Shown piece by piece: positions 5,796-5,935 of a stretch of 5,935 nt of DNA. This DNA is from Longimicrobiaceae bacterium (GTDB lineage Bacteria > Gemmatimonadota > Gemmatimonadetes > Longimicrobiales > Longimicrobiaceae): positions 1 to 5,935 of the forward strand of contig JASLAX010000231.1 in NCBI GenBank assembly GCA_030146875.1, written 5' to 3'. The notes under the pieces are model-generated. The model saw only the letters and a program-made list of their open reading frames with translations. It did not search any database and was not told the origin of the DNA. The position numbers and the translations under genes are program-made. Numbering within the stretch: position 1 is the first letter of the stretch; each line of letters opens with the position of its first letter.

Positions 5796-5935
5796 GGTTC
5801 ATCGCGGATTTGGTTGCAGCGTGCCTGGGAAGGCACCCTTGATCTTCAGGATGAAGTAGGCGTCGTCGCGGAAGCCGTACGCCTGGCGCTTGATGACCTT
5901 GATCTTGTTATTGATCCCTTCCAGGCGGCCGGTGT
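5796..5935. mobile_element. End of an ISL3-family insertion sequence (cut by window edge)
   Basis: The right edge holds the 3' end of an ISL3-type transposase gene. I place the element boundary at about 5796 because ISL3-family ends often begin with GG and include the last transposase codons, as GGTTCATCGCGGATTT would here. The outside eight bases TTGAAAAA (5788-5795) are AT-rich, which suits the 8-base target duplication typical of the family. Neither the matching inverted repeat nor the second target copy lies in the window, so the exact boundary is inference. Confidence 0.6.
5799..5935 (-). CDS. ISL3-family transposase, C-terminal fragment
   Basis: Forty-four codons and a TGA stop (5799-5801) remain in the window; the rest of the gene continues past the right edge. 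The peptide starts TGRLEGINNKIKVIKRQAYG and goes on FRDDAYFILKIKGAFPG, which is the highly recognisable C-terminal block of ISL3 (DDE_Tnp_ISL3) transposases. The glutamate in the GRLEGINNKIK motif is the last residue of the DDE catalytic triad. The visible part shows no stop or frameshift, so the copy may be intact, but the N-terminus and the other two acidic residues cannot be checked. It points toward the LysM gene, so transposase transcription could read into that gene's upstream region. Confidence 0.85.
   Translation of the reverse strand, partial: TGRLEGINNKIKVIKRQAYGFRDDAYFILKIKGAFPGTLQPNPR

Noticed and set aside
5821..5836. Hairpin GTGCCT-GGGA-AGGCAC in the transposase gene
   Set aside because: Six base pairs inside coding sequence; could be a subterminal IS structure but too short to claim.
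1..5935. CRISPR arrays, tRNA or rRNA genes, defence or biosynthetic systems
   Set aside because: No regularly spaced repeats, no tRNA-like T-arm/acceptor pairing and no signature proteins seen on either strand.

Overview
The window is very GC-rich, gene-dense bacterial chromosome. Every gene I can support lies on the minus strand, so transcription runs from the right end to the left. The genes point to a Gram-negative (diderm) aerobe with haem, sirohaem and a Tol- or Ton-type envelope motor. The base composition, the linkage of a CcsA/HemX protein, precorrin-2 dehydrogenase and HemA to TolQ/TolR, and the style of the LysM protein would suit Gemmatimonadota (Longimicrobium-like). That placement is inference; Myxococcota or another high-GC diderm lineage is possible.

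Layout from right to left: (1) 5799-5935 is the C-terminal end of an ISL3-family transposase, cut by the window edge. The element probably ends near 5796. (2) 5360-5795 is an intergenic region with no convincing conserved gene. It holds a good sigma-70-like promoter (5495-5523) whose predicted start coincides with the ATG of a possible 43-codon leaderless reading frame (5356-5487). That frame overlaps the next start codon by four bases. (3) 4313-5359 encodes an exported LysM-domain protein. (4) 4225-4312 is a gap with a perfect 13-bp hairpin. (5) 4224 down to position 1 is a tightly packed run of six genes: a CcsA/HemX-type membrane protein, precorrin-2 dehydrogenase (sirohaem synthase N-terminal type), glutamyl-tRNA reductase hemA, a TolQ/ExbB channel subunit, a TolR/ExbD subunit, and the start of a TonB/TolA-like transducer that runs off the left edge. 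Junctions are overlaps of 4, 19 and 4 bases followed by two 1-base gaps, so this is almost certainly one operon.

Functionally, HemA makes the first committed tetrapyrrole precursor. The precorrin-2 dehydrogenase takes the sirohaem branch. The CcsA/HemX-like protein either handles haem for cytochrome c assembly or modulates HemA. The TolQ/TolR/TonB-like set uses the proton motive force to energise the outer membrane. The LysM protein is a probable periplasmic peptidoglycan-binding protein. I see no defence island, CRISPR array, RNA gene or clearly new biochemical system. The least ordinary features are the leaderless-start/coupled leader frame, the U-tract-less hairpin before the haem operon, the haem-to-Tol operon fusion, and the insertion-sequence end close to the LysM promoter.
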